A stretch of DNA of 64,000 nucleotides from positions 705,561 through 769,560 of the forward strand of contig NZ_LIPD01000001.1 of the NCBI RefSeq assembly GCF_001905545.1, written 5' to 3'. Origin of the DNA: Streptomyces sp. CB02056. GTDB taxonomy: Bacteria; Actinomycetota; Actinomycetes; Streptomycetales; Streptomycetaceae. Position 1 is the stretch's first letter, and every line of letters begins with the position of its first letter. Of this stretch, positions 50,717 through 59,148 are shown piece by piece. The translations under genes were made by a program, and so were the position numbers. The notes beneath the pieces were generated by a model, which was given only the letters and a program-made list of their open reading frames with translations, was not told the DNA's origin and searched no databases.

Positions 50717-51378
50717 ATCTGCCCCATGGTGCAGGAGGCGCCCGGCTCCTGGGTCTGCTTGCCCTGGACGTACTTGGTGAAGAACTCCTCCACCCGCGGG
50801 TCGCTGGCGCTGTCCACGGTCAGCTGGGTGCTCCAGGCGTTCAGGGTGATGGTGCCCTGCTCGTCCGGGTACGGGCTCATCATCGAGTACGGGGTCTTCT
50901 TGACCTTGTCGGAGAGGGTCTTGATGTCGTCCGGGGTGGCCTTGCTGTTGTACGTCACCCAGACCGCGCCGTGCTCCAGCGAGTGGACGGCGCGCTCGTT
51001 CTCGAGCGGCTGGTCGTAGACGTGGGCCATGCAGTCCGCCCAGATGGCGTTGTGGTCGCCGCCGACCGGCGGGGTCATCGGGTAGGTGACCTTGTCCTTG
51101 ACGTGGGTGCGGCTCAGCTCGCCGAAGGTCTTCACGCCCGGGATGTCCGCGTTGGCGGCGGCCTGCTTGTCCTTCTTCTTCTGGTTCTGGTCCATGACGA
51201 TCCAGGTGCCGGTGGCGATCGCACCGACCACCAGCACACCGGCCACCACCGAGGCGACGATCTTGTTGCGGCGGTCGCGGCGCTGCTCGGCGGCGCGCAG
51301 CTCGGCGATCCGGGCACGGCGGTCGAGGCCGTCCTGCTTGCCGCCGGGCTTGTTGGACTGCTTGGAGGAGGAACCCAT
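50713..51378 (-). CDS. DUF3105 protein, membrane anchored
   Basis: Protein of 221 aa, type II membrane protein: basic N tail (1-38), helix (about 40-62), then an extracytoplasmic DUF3105 domain. Signatures are TYPMTPPVGGDHNAIWADC (PPxGGxHN) and AVHSLEHGAVWVTYNSKAT (HSLEHGAVW). The His-rich motifs look metal binding. The C-terminal part has Cys (PGASCTMGQM), which with the Cys in WADC could form a disulfide. AGGA precedes the ATG. Its stop overlaps the DUF305 start by 4 bases (ATGA). Confidence 0.9.
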   Translation of the reverse strand: MGSSSKQSNKPGGKQDGLDRRARIAELRAAEQRRDRRNKIVASVVAGVLVVGAIATGTWIVMDQNQKKKDKQAAANADIPGVKTFGELSRTHVKDKVTYPMTPPVGGDHNAIWADCMAHVYDQPLENERAVHSLEHGAVWVTYNSKATPDDIKTLSDKVKKTPYSMMSPYPDEQGTITLNAWSTQLTVDSASDPRVEEFFTKYVQGKQTQEPGASCTMGQM

Positions 51379-51479
51379 GGTGGTCGTCCTTGTCCCCGCC
51401 GCACCGGTCGGTGGCGGCGGTCAGGTGGAGTGAGAGGAGGGACGGATCCGTCGGCGGCTGCGCCGGCGGTGGGTTCCGC

Positions 51480-52019
51480 TCAGGACCGGTGGACCTGGAG
51501 TTCGTGCAGGTCGGGAACCGGGTGCGCGCCGTCCAGCAGGCCGGCGGGCACCACCCGGGGCTGCGCGTCGGGCGCGGTCGGGGTCAGCGGTGACACGGCG
51601 GGCTGCGGCTGCGGCGGCGGGTTCGGCAGCTGGGCGTCCTGCGGGCAGTACGGGTGGCTGGAGCAGCCGTTGTTGCGCGGCGGCTGGCCGTCGGCGGTGC
51701 AGAGGATCCAGTGCCCCTGCTCCTCGGCCGTCCGGTGGTGGTCCGAGGGGTTCGCGGACTTGGCGACCTTCGCGGCACGGCCGGTGTAGGAGGCGTGCCC
51801 GGTGGCGACCTGGACGCTGACCACGCTGACCACGGTGACGGAGCCGGCCGGGGCCGCGGCCGCCGTCGGATGGCCGGAGCCGTCCACCGCCTTCGCCTGG
51901 CCCGCGCACGGCAGCAGCGTCAGCAGCGCGACGAGCAGCAGGACCAACAGCCCACCTGCCGGGCGGCCCGCGGATGCGGCCCTCCCCGGTCGGGGCGAAC
52001 TGGGGGCCGACGCGGTCAT
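51480..52019 (-). CDS. Secreted small protein of unknown function
   Basis: Protein of 179 aa from ATG 52019 (GTG 52025 is possible). A signal peptide with a hydrophobic core (GLLVLLLVALLTLLP, about 21-38) is followed by a mature part with a Cys cluster (HWILCTADGQPPRNNGCSSHPYCPQDAQ, three Cys) and a Pro-rich tail. No family is recognised. It lies upstream of the DUF3105-DUF305 pair on the same strand with a gap of about 100 bases and may be co-transcribed. An A/T-rich GATTAAAT lies just upstream and may be its -10 region. Confidence 0.6.
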   Translation of the reverse strand: MTASAPSSPRPGRAASAGRPAGGLLVLLLVALLTLLPCAGQAKAVDGSGHPTAAAAPAGSVTVVSVVSVQVATGHASYTGRAAKVAKSANPSDHHRTAEEQGHWILCTADGQPPRNNGCSSHPYCPQDAQLPNPPPQPQPAVSPLTPTAPDAQPRVVPAGLLDGAHPVPDLHELQVHRS

Positions 52020-52336
52020 GCGCACATTTAATCAGCCGAACGAGTGATGCGATGCCCCCCACCGGCCCCCATTTTCGGCGGCCCGTACGCCCGGATGACC
52101 AGGAAACACCCTGCTCCGGACACATCCGGCAAGCACGGACGGAACGGAAGCGGACGAACGGATGACGCGCCCGGGACCGGGCTCGCGAACCGGCAGGTGA
52201 GCGCGGTGGCCGGGACTTTCCGGTGGGTGACCGGTTGTCGCCGAAACCCGGACAGGGTCCTCGCGGGTGGAGAACAATGTCGTCAGCCCGGCCCGCCCGG
52301 GGGCGGCGCGACCACGGAACGACCAGGAGCCGCCAG
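52020..52336. other. Divergent intergenic region, secreted protein / PP2C-like gene
   Basis: 317 bases. It contains the A/T patch near 52025-52035 assigned to the minus-strand gene, and the ribosome-binding AGGAG (52325-52329) of the PP2C-like gene. No convincing promoter for the plus strand, repeat or small gene is seen. Confidence 0.5.
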
Positions 52337-53932
52337 ATGAGCAAGCAGGGTGCACCGGCACAGCCGCACCGGCCGGACGACGGCTGGTGGGACGCCGTCT
52401 ACGACGGTCCGGCGGGCACCCTCCCGGACACCCCGCACGCCGACCCGGGGGACGGCAGCGTGGACGACTGGTTCGACACGGCGGTCGGGCTCATCGGGCA
52501 GCAGCGGTCGGCGGAGCCGGAGGTGCGGCCGGAGCCGGAGCCGGAGGTGGCGGCTGCGGCGGCTGTGCCGGAGGTCGGGGCCGGGGCTCCCGCGGAGCCT
52601 GACGGGTCGGAGGGCGCGGACAACCGGGACAGCATCGACGACTGGTTCGACACCGCGGTCGGCGTGATCGGCGGGGCGGAGGGGATCGGGCGACAGCGGA
52701 CCTCCTCCGAGACCCACCACGTCCCGGCCCCCGCCTTCGCCGAGGACGCGCCGGAGCCCGCGCCGGAGCCGGAGGTACAGCCGGAGCCGGTACCCGAGCC
52801 CGAGCCGGTACCTGAGCCGGAGACCGTACCGGTCCCGGACCCGGTCTCGCTGGAGAAGCCCACCCCGCCGCCCGCCCCCGAACCGGAGCCCAAGCCGGAG
52901 CCGGAGCCGGAGCCCGCTGCCGAGGCGCCGGCCGAGCCGGAGACGGCGGAGGAGCCGGAAGCCCCCGCGCCCGTCCCCGATCCCCGCCTGGCCATCCGCG
53001 CACCGCTCGCCGACGGCGGCGCCGCCGTCCCGCACGTCGGCGAGCGCCCGCCGACCTACGGACCCGAGCCGACGGCCGTACCCGAGGCGGACCCGGGCGC
53101 ACTGCGCGCGCTCGTACCGGACACCGTGCTGGACGGCGCCCAGTACGGGCCGTCCGTGCTGCGCGCCGCCTCCGTCCGGGGTGACTCCGCGCGCTACCGG
53201 GGCGAGCCGCGCCGCGACGCCCTGCTGGTCACCCGGTTCGGCGAGGGCCCCGACGGCCTGCTGCTCGCCGTCCTCGGCGGCTTCGACCGTACGGGCGGCC
53301 CCGAGGAGGAGGCGCTCACCGCCGAGGCGGTCGCGGCCGCCACCGGGGAGGCGTGCCACCAGCTCGCGGCCGCGATCGGGCGCAGCCGGGCCGGCCTGGC
53401 CGCCGACCTGCGCGCCGGCGCCCGCGACCGGCTCCGCTACGGCCTCCAGCGCTTGGCCACCGGTGCCGCCGCCCCGCTGCGCGCCCTGGTGCCCCGGGAG
53501 GAGGAGGACGCGCCGTCCCCGGCGCTGCTGCACTGCCTGCTGGTGTCGCTGGACCCGGAGGCCGGCTACCGGGCGGCCTTCGGCGTCGGCCCGGGCGGGC
53601 TCTACCTGCTGCGCTCCGGCCACTGGATCGACGCCTACGCGGCCCGCCTGCTGCACCACCCGGACGGCCAGCCGCCGGTCCCCGAGGCCCCGGTGCCCGG
53701 TCCGCGCCCGTTCCGCTTCCGGCTCGTCCCCGTGACGCCGGGCGACATCCTCCTGCTCTGCACCCCCGGTCTCGCCCGCCCCATCGCCGACGAGCCGGCC
53801 GTCGCCCACTTCCTCTCCACCCACTGGACCCACCCCCACCCCCCGGGCACCGTCGACTTCCTCCGCCAGGTCCAGGTCCGCGCCAAGGGCTACGCCGACG
53901 ACCGCACCGCCGCCGCCGTCTGGACCGAGTGA
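52337..53932 (+). CDS. PP2C-like (probably degenerate) protein with repeated DDWFDTAV motif
   Basis: Protein of 531 aa. N-terminal half: two near-identical motifs SVDDWFDTAVGLIG (41-54) and SIDDWFDTAVGVIG (99-112) and a related DDGWWDAVYDG (14-24), then a Pro/Glu-rich linker (about 130-215). C-terminal half (about 255-531): PP2C-like fold with SVRGDSARYRGEPRRDALLV, LLLAVLGGFD (the usual D-G-M-G metal site is altered), LPVTPGDILLLCTPGL and YADDRTAAAVW at the end. A typical PP2C keeps several metal Asp; some are missing here, so it may be a pseudophosphatase. The DDWFDTAV repeats probably dock a partner. Confidence 0.72.
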   Translation: MSKQGAPAQPHRPDDGWWDAVYDGPAGTLPDTPHADPGDGSVDDWFDTAVGLIGQQRSAEPEVRPEPEPEVAAAAAVPEVGAGAPAEPDGSEGADNRDSIDDWFDTAVGVIGGAEGIGRQRTSSETHHVPAPAFAEDAPEPAPEPEVQPEPVPEPEPVPEPETVPVPDPVSLEKPTPPPAPEPEPKPEPEPEPAAEAPAEPETAEEPEAPAPVPDPRLAIRAPLADGGAAVPHVGERPPTYGPEPTAVPEADPGALRALVPDTVLDGAQYGPSVLRAASVRGDSARYRGEPRRDALLVTRFGEGPDGLLLAVLGGFDRTGGPEEEALTAEAVAAATGEACHQLAAAIGRSRAGLAADLRAGARDRLRYGLQRLATGAAAPLRALVPREEEDAPSPALLHCLLVSLDPEAGYRAAFGVGPGGLYLLRSGHWIDAYAARLLHHPDGQPPVPEAPVPGPRPFRFRLVPVTPGDILLLCTPGLARPIADEPAVAHFLSTHWTHPHPPGTVDFLRQVQVRAKGYADDRTAAAVWTE

Positions 53933-53984
53933 CCGGGGAGGGCGGCGGCGGGATGCGGAGCGGCGGGGTGCGGTCCCGGGCCGG

Positions 53985-55475
53985 TCAGGCCGGCAGCCGG
54001 CCGTCGAGGAGGAAGGCGGTGAGCGGGTCGCGGATCCGGGGGTCGGTGAAGTCGACGCCGTGCCCGGTGGCGTCCACCGTGACCATCGCCGCCCGGTGGC
54101 CGAAGGCCGACCGGGCCTGACGGGCCCCGGAGTACGGCGTCGAGGCGTCGTAGCGGTTCTGGAGCATCAGGATGTTCCGCGGCCCGTCCGGGTTCGGGCG
54201 CACCGGCGGTTCCTCGGGGCGGTAGTGCCAGAACGCGCAGGGCCAGACGTTGCCGGACATGCCGGCGGTGAGCGGGTAGCGCTGCCGGTCGGCCGCGGTG
54301 CGGGCGGCGTAGACGGCGGGGTCGCGGGGCCAGGCGGAGTCGCCGCAGATCACCGCGGACTGGGCGGCGACGAAGTTGTCCGGGATGACCGACGGGAGGC
54401 CGCTGCCGGGGGAGCCTCCCGGCGGCGGGGCGGTGCGGGTGGCGGCCATCCGCAGCACCGTGGCGGCCAGCGGGTAGTAGCGAGGTTTGGTGAGCGAGGC
54501 GTAGACGACGGCCCGAAGGGTGTTGCCGGTGAGGGTCCGGCCGTCGGGCAGGCCGAACGGCGCGCGGTCGAGCTCCTCGGCGAGCCGCAGGTAGGCGGCC
54601 CGTACGGCTTCGGGGGTGGCGCCCAGGTGGAGGGTGTCGTCGCGGGCGGCGAGGTACCGGGCGAGGGCCGGGAAGGCCTCCTCGGTGCCCTCGCTGAACA
54701 GGCCGATCGCCTGCTGCTCCCCGCCGGGGGCGACCGTGCTGTCCAGCACCAGGTGCTCGGCGCGGGTGGGGAAGAGGCTCGCGTAGACCTGGCCGAGGTA
54801 GGTGGCGTAGGAGGAGCCCAGGTAGGAGATCCGGTGGACGCCGAGGGCGGCCCGGATCCGGTCGAGGTCCCGGGCGGAGTCGGCGGTGGTGATGTCGGCG
54901 AGGTACGGGCCGCTCGCGGCGGCGCAGGCGTCGGCGATCCGCCGGGCCAGGTCGAGGTTGGCGGTGATCGAGCCGTCGGGGGCGGGGAAGGGGTAGTTGA
55001 GTTCGGCGGCGCGCTCCTCGGCGGGCAGATCGCAGTGCACGGGGGTGCTGTTCCCGACGCCGCGCTCGTCGAAGCCGATCAGGTCGTAGGAGCGCAGGAC
55101 GTCGGGCGGCAGGAAGGCGGTGGCCTCCCCGGGGTAGTCGAGGCCGGAGCCGCCCGGTCCGCCGGGGACCACCACGAGGTCGCCGCGGCGGTGGGCCGGG
55201 TCGGCGGTGCGGATCCGGGAGACGGTGAGCGTGAGGGTCCCGGCGCCGGGGTGGCGGTAGTCGCGGGGGACGCGCAGCGTCGTGCACCGCTGGCGCGGGT
55301 CGCGGGGGAAGGGCGTGCCGTTGGCGTTGGGGGTCGGGGCCGGGCAGGGCCCCCAACGGAGGGCGGTGGGCGCGGCGTCGGCGTCGGCCGTCGGCGGGGC
55401 GACGGCCGCGGGCAGGAGCAGGAGGGAGAGCAGCAGGCCACCGGTCGCGGCCGTGCGGCGCAGGATCGCGGTCAT
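53985..55475 (-). CDS. Secreted alpha/beta hydrolase (tripeptidyl aminopeptidase-like)
   Basis: Exported protein of 496 aa. Signal peptide with hydrophobic core (GGLLLSLLLLPAAVA). Core motifs: VVVPGGPGGSGLDY (oxyanion region, about 102-114), ISYLGSSYATYLGQVYA with nucleophile Ser222, LMLQNRYDASTPYSGARQ (catalytic Asp, about 438-454) and VDATGHGVDF (catalytic His near 473). This order with an inserted cap is the TAP/SlpD peptidase type found in streptomycetes. Cysteine pairs (Cys43/64, 148/184) fit extracytoplasmic folding. It is convergent with the PP2C-like gene. Confidence 0.9.
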   Translation of the reverse strand: MTAILRRTAATGGLLLSLLLLPAAVAPPTADADAAPTALRWGPCPAPTPNANGTPFPRDPRQRCTTLRVPRDYRHPGAGTLTLTVSRIRTADPAHRRGDLVVVPGGPGGSGLDYPGEATAFLPPDVLRSYDLIGFDERGVGNSTPVHCDLPAEERAAELNYPFPAPDGSITANLDLARRIADACAAASGPYLADITTADSARDLDRIRAALGVHRISYLGSSYATYLGQVYASLFPTRAEHLVLDSTVAPGGEQQAIGLFSEGTEEAFPALARYLAARDDTLHLGATPEAVRAAYLRLAEELDRAPFGLPDGRTLTGNTLRAVVYASLTKPRYYPLAATVLRMAATRTAPPPGGSPGSGLPSVIPDNFVAAQSAVICGDSAWPRDPAVYAARTAADRQRYPLTAGMSGNVWPCAFWHYRPEEPPVRPNPDGPRNILMLQNRYDASTPYSGARQARSAFGHRAAMVTVDATGHGVDFTDPRIRDPLTAFLLDGRLPA

Positions 55476-55571
55476 GCTCTGACGGTAGGTCGGCTCGGCG
55501 GCCCCGGCTTCGGAGCGGGGGTGGAGGTCGGCGGCCGGTTCTCCACCCGCCGTTCTCCACCCGGTGGTTGA

Positions 55572-55632
55572 GCCGAAGCCGAAGCCGAAGCCGAAGCCGA
55601 AGCCGGATCCGGGGCCGGGGCCGGGGCCGGGG
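55572..55632. repeat. GCCGAA and GGGGCC hexanucleotide repeats
   Basis: Five GCCGAA units (55572-55601), a GGATCC junction, then about four GGGGCC units (to about 55632). The GGGGCC run could form a G-quadruplex on the plus strand. It lies in the 190-base gap between the tetR end and the hydrolase start and encodes no conserved protein. Confidence 0.75.
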
Positions 55633-55665
55633 TCGGAACCGGAGCCGGTCAGGCCGCGGGGCCGC

Positions 55666-56265
55666 TCAGGTGCGCAGGAGGATGCCGGTGACGGCGGTGG
55701 CCTGGGTGAGGGCGGTGTCGCGGTGGGCGTCGGGGAGGCCGATGGCGACGGGGACGGCGAGGCCGTCGAGCAGGGCGCGGATCTGGGCCGCGCGGTCGGC
55801 GGCGGGGCCGGGGGTGAAGCGGCCGGTGGCGGTGCCCTCCTCGACGAGGGCGACCAGGTCGGCCTGCCAGGGGGCCTCGATCTCCTGCTGGCCCTGGCGG
55901 ATCTCGGCGCTCGCGGGGGAGCGGCCCCACACCTCGACCCAGAGGATCCAGCGCGGGTCGCCCGCGCCCTCCGGCAGGTAGAGGCGCAGGTAGGCGTCGA
56001 GGCGCTGCCAGGGGTCGAGGGTGTGGTCGGCGAGGGCCTCGCGGCGGCGGGCGCCGAGCTGGTCCTCGCTCCAGCGGAGGGTCTCCAGCAGCAGCTGGTC
56101 CTTGCTGCCGAAGTAGTAGAGCAGGTGTCCGGCGCTCATCTGGAGCTGTTTGCCGAGCCCGGCCATGGTGAGCTTGGCGAGCCCGTGTTCGGCGATCGCG
56201 GCCCGGGCGGTGGCGAAGACCTCCTCGCGGGGGCGGGCCGGCCGGCGCGGGCGGGGGTCGGCCAT
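55666..56265 (-). CDS. TetR-family regulator of the urease-like operon
   Basis: Regulator of 199 aa. The helix-turn-helix is at about 15-60: EEVFATARAAIAEHGLAKLTMAGLGKQLQMSAGHLLYYFGSKDQLL. The C-terminal ligand domain (about 75-195) resembles the BetI/TetR_C type (WILWVEVWGRSPASAEIR). It is the last gene of the minus-strand run ureAB-ureC-agmatine deiminase-tetR (97 bases after the deiminase), so it is probably autoregulated through the dyad upstream of ureAB. The ligand could be an amine such as agmatine or a degradation product, an inference from context. Confidence 0.87.
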   Translation of the reverse strand: MADPRPRRPARPREEVFATARAAIAEHGLAKLTMAGLGKQLQMSAGHLLYYFGSKDQLLLETLRWSEDQLGARRREALADHTLDPWQRLDAYLRLYLPEGAGDPRWILWVEVWGRSPASAEIRQGQQEIEAPWQADLVALVEEGTATGRFTPGPAADRAAQIRALLDGLAVPVAIGLPDAHRDTALTQATAVTGILLRT

Positions 56266-56362
56266 GTGGGGTTCTCCTCGGTGGGCCGGAACGCGGGAAG
56301 GCGGCGCGGAACGCGGGAAGGCGGCCCGGGCGGGGGCGTACGGCCCCCACCCGGGCGGGGCG

Positions 56363-57409
56363 TCAGAGCGCCTTCGGCTGCTGCTGGGTGATGCAGTGGA
56401 TGCCGCCGCCGTTGGCGAAGATCTCGCGGGCGTCGACGAGTTCGACGGTGCGGCCCGGGTAGGCCTCGGCGAGGATCGCGGCGGCCTCCTGGTCGCGCGG
56501 GTCGTCGAAGGCGCACAGGACGACGGCGCCGTTGGCCACGTAGTGGTTGATGTAGGAGTAGTCGACCGGCTCGCCGTCCTCGTCCAGCAGGACGGTGGGG
56601 GCGGGCAGTTCGAGGACCTCCAGCGGCCGGCCCTGGGCGTCGGTGGAGGCGCGCAGCACGGCGACCAGTTCGCGGCAGACCTCGTGGTCCGGGTGCGAGG
56701 GGTCGGGCTGGACGTGGGCGACCACGACGCCGGGGCGCACGAAGGAGGCGACGATGTCGATGTGCCCGCGGGTGCCGAACTCGTCGTAGTCGCGGGTGAG
56801 TCCGCGCGGCAGCCAGATCGCCTTGGTGGTGCCGAGGAAGGCGTGCAGCTCGGCCTCGACCTCCTCCTTGGTCCAGGTCGCGTTGCGGCCCTCGCCGAGC
56901 TGGACGGTCTCGGTGACGAGGACCGTGCCCTCGCCGTCGACGTGGATGCCGCCGCCCTCGTTGATCAGCCGGGAGGCGAAGCGCTGGACGTCCGTCAGTT
57001 CGCTGATGTGCTCGGCGATGTGTTGGTCCTTGTCCCAGCGGGCCCAGGACTGGGCGCCCCAGCCGTTGAAGATCCAGTCGGTGGCGGCCAGCGAGCCCTT
57101 GCCGTCGATCAGGAAGGAGGGGCCGATGTCGCGCATCCACGCGTCGTTCAGCGGGCGCTCGACGATCTCGACCTTCTCGGAGACGTACGTGCGCGCCTGC
57201 TCGGTCTCGCCGGTGTTGACGATCAGCGTCACCGGCTCGTACCGGACGATGGTGTCGGCGACGGCGGCCCAGGCCTGGCGGGCGGCGTGCAGCTGCTCGG
57301 GGCCGTCGAAGGTGGGGTTGGTGGTGGGGAAGGCCATCCAGGTGCGGTCGTGCGGGTGCCACTCGGCGGGCATCCGGTAGCCGAGGGAGGCGGGCGTGGC
57401 GGTGGTCAT
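56363..57409 (-). CDS. aguA: Agmatine deiminase / PAD-like amidinotransferase
   Basis: Cytoplasmic hydrolase of 348 aa with the agmatine deiminase fold. Motifs: PLNDAWMRDIGPSFLI (substrate carboxylate/amine contacts), INEGGGIHVDGEGTVLVTE, GTRGHIDIVASFV (catalytic His and Asp) and nucleophile Cys339 in NGGGIHCITQQQP. It converts agmatine to N-carbamoylputrescine and ammonia. It starts 17 bases after the UreC stop, with AGGA 7 bases before its ATG, so it is co-transcribed with the urease-like genes. Related PAD-family enzymes act on other guanidines, so the substrate could differ. Confidence 0.9.
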   Translation of the reverse strand: MTTATPASLGYRMPAEWHPHDRTWMAFPTTNPTFDGPEQLHAARQAWAAVADTIVRYEPVTLIVNTGETEQARTYVSEKVEIVERPLNDAWMRDIGPSFLIDGKGSLAATDWIFNGWGAQSWARWDKDQHIAEHISELTDVQRFASRLINEGGGIHVDGEGTVLVTETVQLGEGRNATWTKEEVEAELHAFLGTTKAIWLPRGLTRDYDEFGTRGHIDIVASFVRPGVVVAHVQPDPSHPDHEVCRELVAVLRASTDAQGRPLEVLELPAPTVLLDEDGEPVDYSYINHYVANGAVVLCAFDDPRDQEAAAILAEAYPGRTVELVDAREIFANGGGIHCITQQQPKAL

Positions 57410-57426
57410 CGTGAAGTCCTAAGCGG

Positions 57427-59148
57427 TCAGAGGAAGTAGAGGCGGCTGAGGGAGACGCTGTCGGCGGGTTCGGAGCGCAGCGGCGAGCCGTCCAGGGAGA
57501 CCAGCCCGGTCTCGGTGACCTCGACGTGGCCGATGCGGGCGTTGCGCACCATGTCGCGCGGTCCGATGCCGCGGGTGTTCCGTACGCCGACCCGGCGGCG
57601 GCGGGTGGGCAGCCCGTCGGCGGCCTGGTCGAGGTAGGCGCCGTCGGCGGCGGCCTGGGCGACGAAGGCCACCGAGATGTCGGCGGCGGTCGCGCCGTGG
57701 GCGCCGAACTGCGGTCCCAGGACGAGCGGTTCGCAGCGGTCGGTGGAGGCGTTGGGGTCGCCGACCACGCCGTAGGCGGGGAAGCCGGCCTTGAGGACCA
57801 GCTGCGGCTTGGCGCCGAAGTGGTCGGGGCGCCACAGCACGATGTCGGCGAGCTTGCCGATCTCGATGGAGCCGACCTCGTGGGAGAGGCCGTGGGCGAT
57901 GGCCGGGTTGATGGTGAGCTTGGCGATGTAGCGCAGCACGCGCTCGTTGTCGTCGCCGCTCTCCGTCGTCCCGTACGAGCCGGCGCCGTCGAGCGGGCCG
58001 CGTTCGGCCTTCATCTTCCCGGCCATGGCGAAGGTGCGGCGCACGGTCTCGCCGGCCCGGCCCATGCCCTGGGCGTCGGAGGAGGTGATGCCGATGACTC
58101 CGAGGTCGTGCAGCACGTCCTCGGCGCCCATGGTGCCGGCCCGGATGCGGTCGCGGGCCATCGCGGCGTCGCCGGGCAGGTCGGGCTTGAGGTCGTGGGC
58201 GGAGACGATCATGTCGTAGTGCTCGCCGAGCGCGTCCCGCCCGAACGGCAGCGTCGGGTTGGTGGAGGAGCCGATGACGTTCGGCACGCCCGCCATCTTC
58301 AGCACGTTGGGGACGTGTCCGCCGCCGCAGCCCTCGATGTGGAAGGCGTGGATGGTCCGGCCGTCGAGGACCTTCAGGGTGTCCTCGACCGAGAGGCACT
58401 CGTTCAACCCGTCGGTGTGCAGGGCGACCTGGACGTCGTACTCCTCGGCGACCCGAAGCGCGGTGTCCAGGGCGCGGGTGTGCGCGCCCATGTCCTCGTG
58501 CACCTTGAAGCCGGACGCGCCGCCCTCGGCCAGCGCCTCGATCAGCGGGGCCTCGTCGGAGGACGAACCGCGGCCCAGGAAGCCGATGTTGACGGGCCAG
58601 GCGTCGAAGGAGTTGAAGGCGTGCCGCAGCGCCCAGGGGGAGTTGACGCCGACGCCCCAGACCGGGCCGAACTCCTGGCCGATGATGGTGGTGACGCCGG
58701 AGGCCAGCGAGGCCTCCATGATCCGCGGCGAGAGCAGGTGGACGTGGGTGTCGACGGCGCCGGCGGTGGCGATCAGGCCCTCGCCGGAGACGATCGTGGT
58801 GCCGGTGCCGACGACCACGTCGACGCCGTCGAGGGTGTCGGGGTTGCCGGCCCGCCCGATCGAGGCGATCCGGCCGCCGATCAGGCCGATCGAGGTCTTG
58901 CGGACGCCCTGGACCGCGTCGATCACCAGCACGTTGCTGATCACCACGTCGCAGGTGTCGCGGACGGCGGCGGGCTTGAGGTGCAGGCCGTCCCGGGCGG
59001 TCTTGCCGAAGCCGGCCAGGAACTCGTCGCCGGGCGCCTGGGAGTCGGACTCGACCCGGACGATCAGTCCGCTGTCGCCGAGCCGGACCCGGTCCCCGGC
59101 GCGCGGGCCGTGCACGGCGATGTAGTCGTGCGGGGTGATCGCGCTCAC
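57427..59148 (-). CDS. ureC: Urease alpha-like subunit lacking the flap cysteine
   Basis: Urease alpha fold of 573 aa from GTG 59148 (GGAGG 7 bases upstream). Nickel ligands by alignment are all present: DTHVH (His135, His137), carbamylated Lys215 in FKVHED, LHTDGLNE (His244), AFHIEGCGGGH (His270) and SSDAQGMGR (Asp358). The mobile-flap Cys-His-His of normal UreC reads Ala317-His318-Asp319 (SAHDLKPD), so the catalytic-flap cysteine is lost while His318 and Arg334 remain. It overlaps the ureAB stop by 4 bases. No ureDEFG genes are in view. I recall a second, non-classical urease locus in streptomycetes; activity on urea is doubtful. Confidence 0.9.
   Translation of the reverse strand: MSAITPHDYIAVHGPRAGDRVRLGDSGLIVRVESDSQAPGDEFLAGFGKTARDGLHLKPAAVRDTCDVVISNVLVIDAVQGVRKTSIGLIGGRIASIGRAGNPDTLDGVDVVVGTGTTIVSGEGLIATAGAVDTHVHLLSPRIMEASLASGVTTIIGQEFGPVWGVGVNSPWALRHAFNSFDAWPVNIGFLGRGSSSDEAPLIEALAEGGASGFKVHEDMGAHTRALDTALRVAEEYDVQVALHTDGLNECLSVEDTLKVLDGRTIHAFHIEGCGGGHVPNVLKMAGVPNVIGSSTNPTLPFGRDALGEHYDMIVSAHDLKPDLPGDAAMARDRIRAGTMGAEDVLHDLGVIGITSSDAQGMGRAGETVRRTFAMAGKMKAERGPLDGAGSYGTTESGDDNERVLRYIAKLTINPAIAHGLSHEVGSIEIGKLADIVLWRPDHFGAKPQLVLKAGFPAYGVVGDPNASTDRCEPLVLGPQFGAHGATAADISVAFVAQAAADGAYLDQAADGLPTRRRRVGVRNTRGIGPRDMVRNARIGHVEVTETGLVSLDGSPLRSEPADSVSLSRLYFL

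Noticed and set aside
55564..55665. A Lys/Pro repeat protein start (KPKPKPKP) on the plus strand
   Set aside because: It is the translation of the GCCGAA repeat and leads into the antisense of tetR.
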